A model generated the notes under the pieces. That model saw only the letters and a list, made by a program, of their open reading frames with translations. It searched no databases and was not told where the DNA came from. The translations under genes and the position numbers were made by a program. From the NCBI GenBank assembly GCA_963070105.1, contig OY718807.1, positions 3,445,001 through 3,509,000 of the forward strand: DNA of 64,000 nt, read 5' to 3'. Every line of letters begins with the position of its first letter. The stretch's first letter is position 1. This document shows positions 13,960-27,208 of this stretch, piece after piece. The DNA comes from Litomosoides sigmodontis (lineage: Eukaryota; Nematoda; Chromadorea; Rhabditida; Onchocercidae).

Positions 13960-16900
13960 ATGGCAGCTGCTAGTTCAACGCAACCATCGCTGTATCAGCA
14001 TTATTTCATGGGGCATCTTTCAACTAATTCGCCAATTACTGTAAACAGCAGAGCGGGCTTGAATCCAGAAGTATTTTGTTTTTATTGCTGAAGGCGTTTG
14101 ATGGAAGAGCCTAGTAAAGGCAGCATTGGAAAGGAGTTATTGCACGATCCACGTTTCTGAAATTTGATATTAAGTGTGGAATGTCAACAGTTTGCTAGAT
14201 GACTTCTTTTGAATAAAATGATCTGATTTGATTATCAGTAAACCAAAAATGATTAACAATTCATTTACAGGCAAAAAGTGCTGTTTGGAGCAGTCAGATA
14301 GCTGGTCAACAACTTGATGAAAATTCTGGGATGAATCTAAGGTAGTTTATGATTACATTGCTATAGGAAGTTTGTGTTTTAGGTTTAGTTATCCTTTTTT
14401 TTGCCTAACAACTATGTTTGTTCTATTGCAGCATAATTAAGCATTCACTTTTAAGATTTATGTTGAGAAAAGAGTAAATTTATGTTTCTTATGTAAGTTA
14501 GACAAAAAAATCACTGCAGCTAATAATTCGGAGATATTCGAAAGAGAGAGAATGACAAACCGTAACCCTTTTTGAGCATATTTTTTTGTATTTCTTTGGC
14601 ATACGGAAGAGATGAAAATGAAGATTTTTGATCAATTAGCAGACAGTGATTAAGTTCGTAAATCACGATCCACTCTGATGAATCACCCACCCGGTCTGCA
14701 TTGCTAGGATATCTATTTGTTCCCTTAGACAAGAGCGGCAAATTGAGGTTATATGCTTAGGAACTCTTCTGTTTTTTGTTTTTGCTTTCAGGTTTCTAGA
14801 CTACTTAATTCATCTTTTCTATGTGCCCACTTTTTATATAATTTCAGGATACTTTGCAATTAAAGTGTTTTTCTAAGAAATTGTTTTATAGCGTATAACG
14901 AAAACTATAAGCCTTTATTGAACAGCCGAAGTATTCGTTTCTTTATAATTACAGTAATAATTTCCATTACTGTTTTGGTTATCTTTCATTCATGCTAGTT
15001 ATTTTCATAAAGTACTTTCATGCTCTGCAAAGTCTGCCGTACTAGAGTAATAAAGTATCCAACAGAATACTGCCTTATAATGGTTACCTTTCTTACTCAA
15101 ATGCCAAATGGGAAAAAGCAGTTCTACAGAAATCTTATTGAAGGAATGGAAGGACCGAGGGAAGTTCGTGGACAAACGATTTGGTTGCGACAAGTTTCAT
15201 ATCATCAACGGATGGTCAGAGCAGTTGTTCAGTTAGCAGTTACGGTGGATGGAGTAGTGATTATATGTCCAATTCTGACTGCTATATCTCTCAAAACACC
15301 TCACAGCAAATGATGTCTACAACGTCTAAAGTATTGTTTTTGGGCTTCAAATATAGTAGTCAAAGTTGGGAAAGTTTTATACATATTTTAGTTCTTGAGA
15401 TATGATATTGCTGAGATAGCAATCACATAAAATTATGGAAACTGCTGGGTTAGCGGAGATGAAAATGTGTTCTCTTAGAGGCTCTAGAACTGTTTTCATA
15501 GGGATATCAAAAATATTGTACTCTTATTTTCAGGGGAGAAAGTTGGAATTCGCCACTTCTCCTGCGGGAAATTCTGAACCGCATCTTTCAAATCTGCGAT
15601 ATACTGATTCACAGGGATCTTCCAATTCACAACCTCTGCTTCAATCGGAGAGTGGTAAGTTGCAAATGGATTTTATCTGCCAAGTTTTGATATAAAAGAA
15701 TTGAGTCAAGTAAAATTAAGTGATGGCCATTGAATTTTCACAATTCTCTTCTAACCATGGAACATTGGTTTGAAAAACATTGACGATGAAGTTTTGAGTT
15801 CAGATTAAGATTTTGGCTGATATATATGAATAGTGGCAAAGGTAAACAGTTTTTGCATTCCTCACTCTACCTCATACATTCTTTGAAATTTTCACATGAA
15901 TAAGCATAAAATTGATAATATGAATATATTTTTGCAGAGTCTCATCCTCGACCCACAACCAGTCGGAAGAGGCATGCAGGTAGACAATTTTTTGTATGCA
16001 ATACCAGTTAATTGTACAGTTTTGTTTTGCTAGTTTATTCGTTACGTGATCGGGGAAGGGAGAGACAGAGAGGACAATCTGGAGAGGTATTAATGCGTAT
16101 ATGTGTTCATTTATGTGTATCTGTGTATGTGTATAACTACTTGATGCCCTCGCTTGAGAATAACAGCTGCTTAGATAATGGGAAATGTCATGAGGAGTAA
16201 ACAACATCAAATCTCACATCTTAGCATTGCCAGAACCACTTCTTTCCCAAATTTCCTTAGTGACCAATTGTGCTGAGCGACTTCGGTTGACCAAATCGAA
16301 AGCTCCAGCTGTGCCCGTTCTTTTATTGGCAGTTGCATGCGCTACGTTTAACTTGCTGTTGCTGATGAGTATTAGTTGCACTATGTGGAATACCTCATCA
16401 AATCTAAGTAATAAGAAGGAATGTTCTGGTAGTAAATTATCGAGTCGTTCCGATACCTCTCGGCTGAAGCCTTTCTCCATTAATTCTTATTTGAAAACAC
16501 CTGAACAGCTACGGAAAAATATGCTTCCATGTTTACACCAATTGTCAATGCCGAGTGAGTTATATTGAATGTCAAATAGAAATCGGAAGATATTTCTGCT
16601 GCAAGGTTTACTTCCACCTCAAGCTGGCAAATTAAGGATTTTCAAAAACACTTTCCATTTGTAGGTCGTAACTGAATTGTTCTCTAGGATTCATGTAAGC
16701 TAAGAGTGTGTTTCGATATTCTACTTTAAGCAATTTTAGCTGGCGAAACCTTGTCTGCTGCTCAATTTGGACCGTTGAATTGTCGTGTTGATAATTCACT
16801 ATTAGTCTTGACTAAAAAGTTTATGCAGTTGCAACCTCAAGCGAATGAAGATGGAGTGAGTTTTTTTTCATGTGGGTTGCGTTGACCCCTGCATGACATC

Positions 16901-19324
16901 ATTGATTTTTGTCTTCATTTAAGAAGTGCTTCTGCTATGTGCAAACATTTCGTGCATGCTACTGTTAATACATCATATTGTATTTGAAAACATAACCCTG
17001 CTTGGCTTGATCGAATTTGTATATATTATTTATAGTTACTTAATTTGAACGAAGCAGCCCTACGATTGGGCGTGCAGAAGCGACGTCTTTATGATATAAC
17101 GAATGTACTGGAAGGAATTGACATGATTGAAAAAATGGGAAAGAACAGCATACGGTGGAAGTAAGTATTTCAATAACTTTAGCTACACGCATCCTTTTTC
17201 CTTTCCAATATGATAAAATGATAAAATAAAGGTGAAATAGGCTGGAAAGGGTAAATGAGGAATTGATATTTTTGAATAATTTTTGACACTGAACAATTTA
17301 TTGGATTTTGGCTTTTTTAGAAATTTAAATGCATCTTTAGAGGTTATTAATTTCTTGTGTATGAAGATATCTTATTCATGAAAATTTCAAAGTTATAAAA
17401 CGCAGAAGGTGAAGATTACAAAGTGTGCTTCAATCCATTGTAAATTGTCTGCTCAGGGAGGTAATATTTTAGGAGTAATGATGAAATTGGTTCGCGTGGG
17501 ATTGAAGCGCAAAGGCTTAAAGAGGAGATTAAAAGTTTAGATAAATACGAGCAATCTTTAGATGAATTAATCACAAGTATTGAGAATGCATTAAAATTAG
17601 CCAAAGAGGATCCAACGGATCGAGTCTACAGGTATGGTTCTTTTTCAGAAAAATTATGTAATACTATTGAACAGAATTAGTATGTACTGGTAAAAGTTTT
17701 TATTTGGTAGTCTTTTGAATATATCTTTCATCAATTTGTTGCAGTTATGTGAAGTACGCAGATCTTCGCATGTTACCAGGAATGTCTGATCAGACGTTGA
17801 TAGCTATCAAAGCTCCTAAAGATTCATACTCATCCATTGATGTAACGGATCCGGTAGAAACAGGCGTAAGTTTTTTGCAATGTGAATTCACTAAACTGCA
17901 GACGCATATTACGTAAGTATATCAATTTGCCGATGATTATTGCAGAAATTCGAAATAATGATCAGGAACGCACAGAGAGAATCATTAGAGGCCTATCTTT
18001 GTCCACACGTTTCACCAAAGAATCATCAGTTTCAGGTAGTTCTGTCATTGTTACTTAACAGCTTACTTTTACTCTTTAATAATATTTATTGATTGTTAAC
18101 CTGCTTCATTCTGTTCTCATCGATTGTTTTTTAATTCAAAGAAATCACTTTTCAGTTGTTCAGGAATATTGCTGAAATTTGAAATAAATTTTAAAATTAC
18201 TCTCTTTAATAATCATTAATGGAATCTGGCTGAATCAGCAAGTTTTTGTAAGCTGTCAAGGTTAAGAATATTTAAATTTTAGTTGTAGGGAGAAGCGATT
18301 TTAATTGCATTTCATCATTTTACGTAATACATCAATTTGCTTTATTTCAAAATTCTTTGTACATACAAAATTTGTGCTTTTTTAGGCTCTATTTCCGTTA
18401 CGGCTGGATTATATCAGTTTTATTTCGTTGTTCGGTAGGAATCATGTTGGCCGCGCAAAGCCGATTTGTGCTTCTCTGCTTAGGAACTTCATTCATTTAA
18501 TTTTTTCAGAGGGAACCATGTGACGTCTTGGTGCGAGAAGACCGAGTCGGTTGGTGTGAACAGGCAACAAATAATGTATTTCAAGAAATCAGTGGTGATG
18601 CACAAGGATGTAAGATTGCAACACTTTAATTTGATCAGAAATTCGCACATTTATATTAAAAATTGATATATTTCATTTTTCTTTTCGAAGCATTTTATTA
18701 AGCTTAATTTGTAACTGTTGCAAAGGACATTTATACATTGATTCTTGTTTTTAGCCAATAACGACAATAATGTCAATGTTTTACCCCTTAATTCATTGAG
18801 TACTTTCTACGCTCCACCAAATTTACATACCTCTCCTCTGAAAATGGTCGTTGAGGGTCCTTCGCAACAATCAGGTAAGCTGTTTCTATTTTTGCGCGAA
18901 CAGTGTTTTTAGATGTTTTTTGTGTTTACGTGCATAATTCCGTTAATTTCAATTGTCCGAGACAGGGGTTAAAAAGTGTTCCATATTTGTATTGTGCATT
19001 TCCACTTTCTGATTTTTGCAATAACTTTTATCGGTTATTTATTTCACTAATTTCTCGGTTATGAAGTTAGTCAGTTACGTCGAACAATTTTTTGATGCTT
19101 CCTACATTCTTTTTTCATTTCTCTTTCGTTATCAGTGGGAGTTGACTTTTTTAAATATATGACTTTTTTTTATAAGTGCTTTTGCAGTTTCGAGCTCAAA
19201 TACAGAAGATACGGCAACTAATTCATACGGTTTGCTAAGTTTGGATCCAGTAGATGAAAGTGAACCATATATGTACAGCATTGGAGAGCAAGAATCAATT
19301 CATAATTTGTACGATTGGCCGTAA
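13960..19324 (+). CDS. efl-1: E2F-family transcription factor with long N-terminal extension
   Basis: Fourteen exons join in phase: 13960-14070, 14271-14341, 15144-15330, 15534-15654, 15938-15979, 16225-16554, 16740-16855, 17036-17160, 17473-17631, 17745-17865, 17946-18035, 18510-18609, 18755-18874 and 19188-19324. They total 1830 bases (609 residues). The winged-helix DNA-binding domain (about 300-368) contains [10 protein letters not shown], then [16 protein letters not shown] and the closing GKNSIRWK. A coiled coil rich in Leu, Glu and Lys and a marked-box segment follow ([18 protein letters not shown]). The last residues, [15 protein letters not shown], resemble the E2F pocket-protein-binding motif. 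These features fit an E2F4/5-like, DP-dependent factor that binds Rb-type proteins. The first 287 residues are unusual: Ser/Asn/Gln-rich, with a hydrophobic run at about 207-231. The DNA-binding core is certain. The upstream exons are supported by phase only, and the symbol is by analogy with Caenorhabditis. Confidence 0.88.
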
Positions 19325-22300
19325 TTCATGTTTGTATGGCTTTTTCAAACGTGATCTCCTTATATTGCACTCTTGTTTGCTGTGCGTGTGCAGTTTAAAG
19401 CTTGATCTTTTTCAAAAACGATTGAGGCAAATGTTTTGCCTTGAAATATTCGACCGACAATGGAGAGAGAGAGAAGAGAGATCAATCAGGAGAGCATTTA
19501 CAAGTAATTGAAGAAATTTGAATTATAAAACATTGTATTCATTAGGTGCTTAATGTATGTACAATCATTAATTATATAGACATTTACTATGCAATTACTG
19601 CATTAGTAATAATATAGACGTGAAATTATTACGCTAAATCCAATATTTTCTATGTATCGATGATGTTTTTTTGCTATTTTTAATGTTACTTGTTCTGCAA
19701 AATGGTCACGAGAAAAAAAAATCGATATTTGGTACAAAGGAAAAAATCGATTTTTGAGTCCAAAAAATCATTCCATATTATACTAAGTTATTTCGCCTTT
19801 TATGCTCATCGTATAAGTGCGTCTATGTGTTTGTTCTGTCAGAATTCATTTACATTGTGTCGAAGAATCCTCAGAATGCACATTCTTTCTTTCAATCGCT
19901 TGGCTTTTTTTGAATTTCCCTTTGGTAGAAATTTTCCTCCGCAATGTTACATTGTGAAAAATTGTATAGAAAGGCGGTTGATGTATTGAAATCTTTAAAA
20001 TATTGCAAATCTTGTTAAACCTTTCATTGCATCTCGTGCTTGTAATTTAGGCTTAGATATGATTATTTTGTTCACACTGAATTTCGTGAAAGGAGGCTTG
20101 GAACTTCTAAACGTGGTATCTGTACATGCATCGCTTTCTTCTCATAGAACTACTACACGCTTTGCGGCCAATTATTCAAATAAAGATAGAATGTGAAGGA
20201 ACGAAAAGTGATCATAATGGAAGGGTGTACTAGAATTTAGGATTTTAATGAAGTGAAATATGTAGGAAAATTTTTTTATACATGATTTTGGTAATTGAAG
20301 AATTCGTATCAATATAATATTCCTCAGAGGAACGCATAAGTTAGTTGAATTCGAAAGTCAGCTGCATTCATTCTTATGGCACTTAGGTGTTACCAAGCTG
20401 AATTTCTCGGTTTGTTGATAAGTAATAGGAGACAATTGATCACTACCGTTTGAAAGTTCCATGTCACTGTATATAAAAGAATCATATATTTTCCTGATCA
20501 TTTTATTTCCTCTATGGATTACATGCGGAACTTTCCATGTCCCATATTTTATTGCTGTTACTTTTGCCAATTTTATTTACTTTTAGGAATTTTTCTTTGT
20601 TTTTAAATAAACAATTATCAAATTGTACTGTACGATTGGAATACTTTCCACTGAGATTTGATGTTTTATGCAAATGAATTGACCAACAATTATAGCGACT
20701 CGTTCCTTTTTCTTGAAATTATGTTAAAGAAAAAGGGAGGAAGAATTTGACGAGGAGTTGAAGGGAAGAGAAGTGGCGTATGAAGCCAAATGTGTGTTTG
20801 TGTGTATGTGTGTGTGTTTCATTGATTGGTCAGTGGATTGTTTGTTTCTGGTAGTGATGCTGGTGGTGGTGGTGAAATATTTTACAAAAAAAAAGTGGGT
20901 AGTCATCTCAATTGTTGTTATCATATGCTCTGTTATCTCCTCTAGTTAAAAATATCAAACGGTTCAATAGAACTACGCAGGCTTTCTGGTCTTGTCCTTT
21001 CTTTCCTGAAAACAAAATGGTTTTTATTTGCCTGTGGTAAGCGGCTGTAGCAAAGAAATGTTCACCTTATATAGTAATATTTCAATAGTAATCATTTACT
21101 GGAATAAAATTATCATCAGAATGCAAATTTAGACTTGAAAAATAGAGCTTTAATTTCATGACCGAAGTTTCTTCCGTGTGAAAATGAAATTTCTCATTAT
21201 TTTACGCCTTGCTATTACTGCACCAAAAATGCGCTAGTTTGAGTGAGAAGTGAAAAACTGGATGTCACTGTATCATACATCTTTCATCGTTGAACTCCGA
21301 TTGACAGTAACGGATGATGGCTTAGCGAGCTGTTTAAATTCTTCTTTAAATGAAATATCTTTCGCACAAATTTGCTTTATTCTTTCATTTTCCTCTGTTT
21401 CATTGTTTTCTCTGCTTTTGTATGGATGAAACCAGTAGCGCCGCGTCAACGTATAAGTTTACAACTTGAACTGGAAAGGTTGAAGAGGAAGAGTTTTCGG
21501 ACAATGCGCTACCGTATCCGATTTCTTTTCTACAATCACATCCGAATTTATAACTTTCTGTTCTTACTGTAATTACTGTAGCCTGTTGTTCAGTGATTGC
21601 TTACAGTTATGGCAGATGACGAAGAGAAAGGGAAGTTTTTGCTTGTGCTTTATAAATATAAAAAACGAATGAATCATTTGTGGTAACATTTAATATTCCA
21701 TATAGACGACGTGTGTTCCGTGCAGAAATGATTCGTCAAAATATCAATCTTATCTTCCATACGGTAATTTTATTTATTGAAATACTTTTGGAAATAAAAC
21801 GATTACATAGTTTTTTTTTTTTGATTTTCAAAAAAGGAAACATGAAACTTCAAGCAGTCAAATGATCTAATCATTTCGTTTCATCTAATACGTTGATTAA
21901 GTGTCGGTGGAGCCGTTTAATTTTCTGCAACCAACAGGTTTTTTTTAAATAAAGCTATGTAATTGCTTCTGAATGTATTTAGGATTTTAATTATTTCGGC
22001 ACAGTTTCCCGACGGTCGTTTCTTTCTTCAGCTTAATTAGTAATGAAAAGTGGGAATGGACTAGATAAGTTAAAAATCAATAAATAATTATGAAATTCAA
22101 AATCAATGATACAGTGATAGGTAGATGAAGTAATTGATCAATGGATCATTTCATTACCAGCGAAGAAATTTGTTAATTTTTATTCAACTCCAATTAAATA
22201 CCATCAACTGTTTGTTTTCAGGTTGGCACTGATAAGTTTGAAAATATTTGCAATGAAATTTTTTCATACATCAAATTGATGAAAAAGAGAAAAAAAACGA

Positions 22301-22940
22301 GTTTTTTTTTCAGCAAAATCCGATAAGCACATTGATCGATTGTACTGTTTACTTCGAACTTTTCAGTGCAATTTGATTTTGTTGCACATCGCTAGCAGAA
22401 GAAAGGAATGAAAAAAGATGTTCTGAGCATTTCTTTAGCGAATTCCTCTACGAGTGCTTGTCATTGAGTTCATTAAATTAATTTTATTTTTATACTTTCG
22501 TACGCCTTGTCAATGTATAATTTTCAAAGAGACAATTTGGAGGTCATTTCGTCTCTTTCTTCCTTTCACTTACCCGTCAATGTAACAGCAAAAGAGTGAG
22601 TGATACAACCAAGGGTTGATTGCATTGCGAAACCAAATTAATTAATTTCAATTTAGATACAAACTAAACTGAATTCCTCAAGGGAGAGCTGAATTAGACT
22701 GAAATTGAATTTCATTGAAATTAAGTAGATCTTGGTTCCACTAAGACAATTCAATTTGACCTCAAAAAGAAGAATAAAATTACTTTTTTAAACAGTTCTG
22801 AATTTGTATTACACAATGAAGTTGTAATTGCTGCTTAACTTATTTGTCTTAATGATTATTTGACTTCACCCTTGCGACTACCTATTTAACTGTGATTTTT
22901 GACATTCTACTAAGGTAAGCAATATGCTACTGCAACGAAC

Positions 22941-22961
22941 GCACACACACACACACACACA
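22941..22961. repeat. CA microsatellite
   Basis: About ten uninterrupted CA units, intergenic. Confidence 0.9.
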
Positions 22962-23115
22962 GGTATTTAAATTTAAAAATAGAAAAAGAAACTGATAACA
23001 GTCCCTATTTTATCCCATTGAATCAGGGAAGTTAAATGATGCACTGGCGTGGCTATGTTGACCTCTTCTCCTTGTTGACCTCTCCTCCTTTTCTCCTACT
23101 CCTTCATCTCCTCAT

Positions 23116-23250
23116 TCACTACTATCACTACTACTACTACCACTACTACTACTACTACTACCACTTTTACCTGTTCTACTTATACCACTTCTACTCCTCC
23201 TCCTCCTCCTCCTCCTCCTCCTACTACTACTACTACTACTACTACTAAAA
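23116..23250. repeat. CTA/CTC trinucleotide repeat tract
   Basis: A degenerate trinucleotide array of ACT/CTA units that changes to a run of CCT units near 23194-23220 and back to ACT. It produces a Tyr- and Ser-rich open frame that is not a gene. Confidence 0.92.
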
Positions 23251-23738
23251 TCAAATGATCGTTATCCCAATTTCTGTTTTTGTTGCTCTTTTCCATGCAC
23301 AACACTGCATGCATACACGCACGCACACGCACGCACACGTACACAGCAAGAGTTCAGGGTTATCAGCTACAGTTATCACGGAAGGGAAGGCATTAGCGGG
23401 AAGGTCACAACGGTAGTTTAGTGCTTTGATTTGCTTGCTTCTTGTCAGTTAATGAAGAGGGTTCTTGGAGACTTCTTCCATTCAACTGTTCTACTTCTCC
23501 TTCCTACACGTAGACAATGCGGGGGAGTATCATTGCTATAGGTAATACTGTATATGTCAGGTATTTACAATAAGTTACTCGTAAGGTTTTCAGTGGGAAA
23601 ATTTATTTAACGATTTACGTGATATATTGCGTCGTGTTGTTGTTTCTTTCTAGGAACAAATGTACTGAAAGGTTGTTGTAAAATGTTAGGTACGTAATTT
23701 TGCTAATTTCAGGTGAAAGATTTAATTGTAACAGCGAT

Positions 23739-24660
23739 ATGATATTAACACGAATGATGCATGTACTGCTAGCGGCAATTTCGTTATTGTTCATTGAAAG
23801 CGTCGGAGAGCCGATAGGTTGGCTATTTGGGTAATTTAAAAAATTTTAATTTCACAAACCAATAAAGACATTTCCATTCTCATTTCGATAAAGGGAAAAG
23901 AGAAAGGTGATTTTTGAGAGTTAGAGTTAAAGCAAATATAATTGAATTGTTCTGCAAGAAAAGGAATGAGAAATTATAATTATTTGAAAAATTAGTAGCC
24001 AGTAATCACTGAGAAAATCATGATTGTGTTTATGCAGTTTTACGAAACTATCGAAAACTTTTAGTATTTAAGACAAATGATTGTTAGTTTTTTTTTCCTC
24101 TCTTGATAGGCGCAGTTGTTTTTATAGAATCACATTTTTACTTTCATTTAGAATTTAATTTTTTTGTTCTTTAAAGGTGATCATCGCTTTGTTGTTTGTC
24201 ACAGTTGTCCGGGTAGTAGGCCGAATTGTGATGATATATGCGAAGGTCGATACTGTTACAAAGCAGAATTTATCGCTGATGGTTCGTAGTTTGTTCGCTT
24301 CATTTAAATTATTGATCGAAATGAGTTAATGCAAGATTTTACTCTCTCTTCTTGAATAAAGTGAAAAATTTTAACTTAAATATTTCTTTATTAATTCTGT
24401 TGACAGATATTGTACATTGATGATATGAGAGGATTACATTTCTAGGATATACAACAGTGAAACGTGGTTGTCTGAATGAGACAGATGGTGGTATTAAAGT
24501 TGGCTTCTGTGAAGAAACGCCCTCAAATTTACCGGGATCGGATCTTTATGCTGTGGAGAGGATGTGCGTTTGTACCACCGACACGTGTAATTCGGCGTCC
24601 ACTCATTTTCCTCTCATCATTTTAAGCTCACTTGCACTCTCCATATTTCATATGCTATAA
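23739..24660 (+). CDS. Secreted Ly6/three-finger-like protein with GPI-type tail
   Basis: Three exons in phase (23739-23817, 24177-24281, 24446-24660) give 132 residues. Residues 1-24 form a signal peptide (MHVLLAAISLLFIESVG). The mature part is Cys-rich: CHSCPGSRPNCDDIC and CYKAE in exon 2, then RGCLNE, GFCEE and the closing CVCTTDTCN in exon 3. The final CxCxxDxCN pattern is typical of Ly6/uPAR and activin-receptor-type ectodomains. The last 20 residues are hydrophobic (FPLIILSSLALSIFHML) after a small-residue stretch SAS, as in GPI-anchored proteins. It has no kinase or other domain. The likely place is the outer cell surface; the ligand is unknown. Nematodes have many such small proteins, so orthology cannot be assigned by eye. 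Confidence 0.85.
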
Positions 24661-26422
24661 TTATATCAGTAAGATGACCGTTCCACACATTTTAAAATTA
24701 ATTCATAAATGATGTTTAGGTATTAGCTAGCATTTTCTTCCTCCACTGCAACTTTTTGTATATTTTCCAGAAAGCAGCAAAGAATGAATGCGAGATGTTT
24801 TTAATTTCGGAATGTCCAAATTAATTCGTAGTCATTTTCTTGTCTACCTGAAATAATGTCTTTTCATTTATTTTGCATCATGAAATGTTCATTCTTCAAG
24901 TACCACTCTACACGTATACATATCTCCTTCGCATTGACGTATATTGTAATTGTTATGCCAGGTCTGATCTCCTCTTCCTTTACTTCCTCTGTCGTTGTGT
25001 GGAATTAACGTCACTTTTCAAGCGAAATTTTTTATTATTTTAAAATAGCAAAAAAAAACACTTTAAAAGTAAGCGAGCAAATTATCTTTTATTTGTTAAG
25101 CTATCTGTCGTATCGTCCCATTTTGCAGTTTTTCTACAGCTTTGATGCTAACAATGTCAGATAGCCATTTTAGCCTTTGAGTTCTTCCTAGCGCTTCAGT
25201 AAATTGTAAACATTTCTTTCCTCTCTCTCTCTCAGGTTGCTACTTTCCAAGATGATTCGTGCTCAAAGACTTGTTCCTCTCTCTTTATCTGTCCATCCTC
25301 TTTTGTGATCTTTCCAAAAGAATTCATCAATTCTTGTACCACAGGTATTCATCACTTTTAAATGATTGAATTTATACTATAAGTTAACAGTTAGATAGGA
25401 CGATAGAGGGAGTTGAAGGCTTGCTTAAGCCTAGTAATTAGCTAACAATTGACACTTGTTGTTTTAGTTGAAATTGTTGTTTGCATTGCTTTTTTGATTG
25501 CATGACAAAATTTAGTTACCGAACAATAATAGCAATCACTAATTGTTCTGCTGCATTTATTTAAAATAAATTTTTTGACTTATTATTTCTTTCGCAACTG
25601 TTATATTGTACAAAATTTGAATTTGAAGCGAAGGTGAAATTCAATCATATAAAAGTATTGCATAAGCAAAGAGGCACAACAGCAAATTAAACTTAAACCT
25701 GATATTCTAGGATTTCCGGTTTTTTCAAAGAATAAAAATTCGGCAGTGAAATTAAATGGATGGGAAATTAAAATTGATCGTATAAGCTTACGCGATGTTT
25801 GAAATTTGTAACTTTCAGTGAATTTCCCAATTTCATATACTACAACGAGCTGATTTTTATTAGACAGTTAAATTTAGCGCAAATCTGATGCGTCATTTCA
25901 GCGATGGATTTATGAATTATTTATCACAAATACTAAGGAAATGATTTCCTTTCATCGAATAAATGGATGGATAGTCATCAACATTATTCATTAAGCTATC
26001 ACACTAACTTTAAAATATCTTGCAATTTTTTTCATCAAAAAAAAATTTGTGCTTTTATAATTTGCATTTAATTTTTATCCAATCAATGCTTAATATGTTT
26101 AGAAGTTTGTTTCGATTATTTCATTACATCAAAAACATTGCGTCATCCTGATTTTTTTTGGCTTCTTTTAACTTCGTTATGATTGTGATCCATTTACGCT
26201 AGCTAACAGATCATTTAACATTTAAGTTTCAAATGCTATTTAAAATCTTAATTTAAATGCCTTTTCACTTTTATATGCATTTCTCTCGCCGAGCAGCCGA
26301 GCAAGAGAGATAATAAAAGAAGCGTTAAAATTTTCAGTTTTGCACCAATTTTAAATTGGCTATATTTTCATCCTCTCCTTCCTGAATCCTTCATCCTCTT
26401 GTTTTCCTTTCCTGCTCATTGC

Positions 26423-26508
<86 letters not shown>

Positions 26509-27208
26509 ACGTGAAAAGAAAATCCTATGGAAGTAATGTGGAAATTTTAAACTGCTTAAGTTGAAAGGAACAACTGTTAGTAGTCTCTTCTGCTTTCCTT
26601 CACTGGCCTCCAACCATCCATCATCGTCCGTCCATCTTTCCACCTTCTTCCAGCCATCCATCCGATCCTAACCCTGCCACAACCTCAAATGAAACTCAAT
26701 AAATTCATTTCTAGACTAATCCAATCATCTCCTCATCCTCTCTTTCATCTCTTCCCATTCTCTGTGCACCTTTCATCCAGCAACATTAAATGTACAGTTT
26801 TTTTCCATTAAATTTTGAATAAATTAAATAATTAATTAAATTAACAGTTGTTGGAGGGATTTTTCCATCAATGAAACAAGAAGGCAAACATTTGCTCATA
26901 ACTTTTCCTGAAATTATCACTAATACTATCATTGCCGGTGCCATCACTACTACTACTACTACTATTTTTAGTATTATTATTGCTGTCGTTATTGGCAAAA
27001 GTATCACTGCCACCGAATATCACCGACTGCAATTATTCCATTACTGCTAAATACTTCCATTCACTCTATTCTTTTATTTTTCTCACAATTTTTCATAAAT
27101 TATCAAATTGTACTCAATTCATTGATTGATTGTGGTGAATTTTCAAGAAGAAATATTGGATCGTTTTTAATTAATTTACTAAATTATTTCCATTTCTGCA
27201 AACTTGAA
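24661..27208. other. Intergenic region between the Ly6-like and carboxylesterase genes
   Basis: AT-rich sequence with no supported exon. It holds a long GT microsatellite (26425-26507) followed by a C/T-rich stretch. The right end should contain the carboxylesterase promoter. Confidence 0.5.
26425..26507. repeat. Long GT microsatellite
   Basis: About 40 nearly perfect GT units with one phase slip near 26500. This is the longest simple repeat in the window and a likely length polymorphism. Confidence 0.96.

Larger units (their letters stand above)
19325..23738. other. Intergenic region between the E2F and Ly6-like genes
   Basis: The left part should hold the E2F 3' untranslated region. No coding exon with acceptable splice sites and family resemblance was recognised. 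Two simple repeats lie near the right end (22941 and 23116). Open frames here are short and of low complexity. Confidence 0.5.

Noticed and set aside
23036..23248. Tyr/Ser-rich open frame
   Set aside because: It simply translates the CTA/CTC trinucleotide repeat.
26416..26661. Minus-strand open frame ending in a Thr/His run
   Set aside because: It reads through the long GT microsatellite and has no other support.
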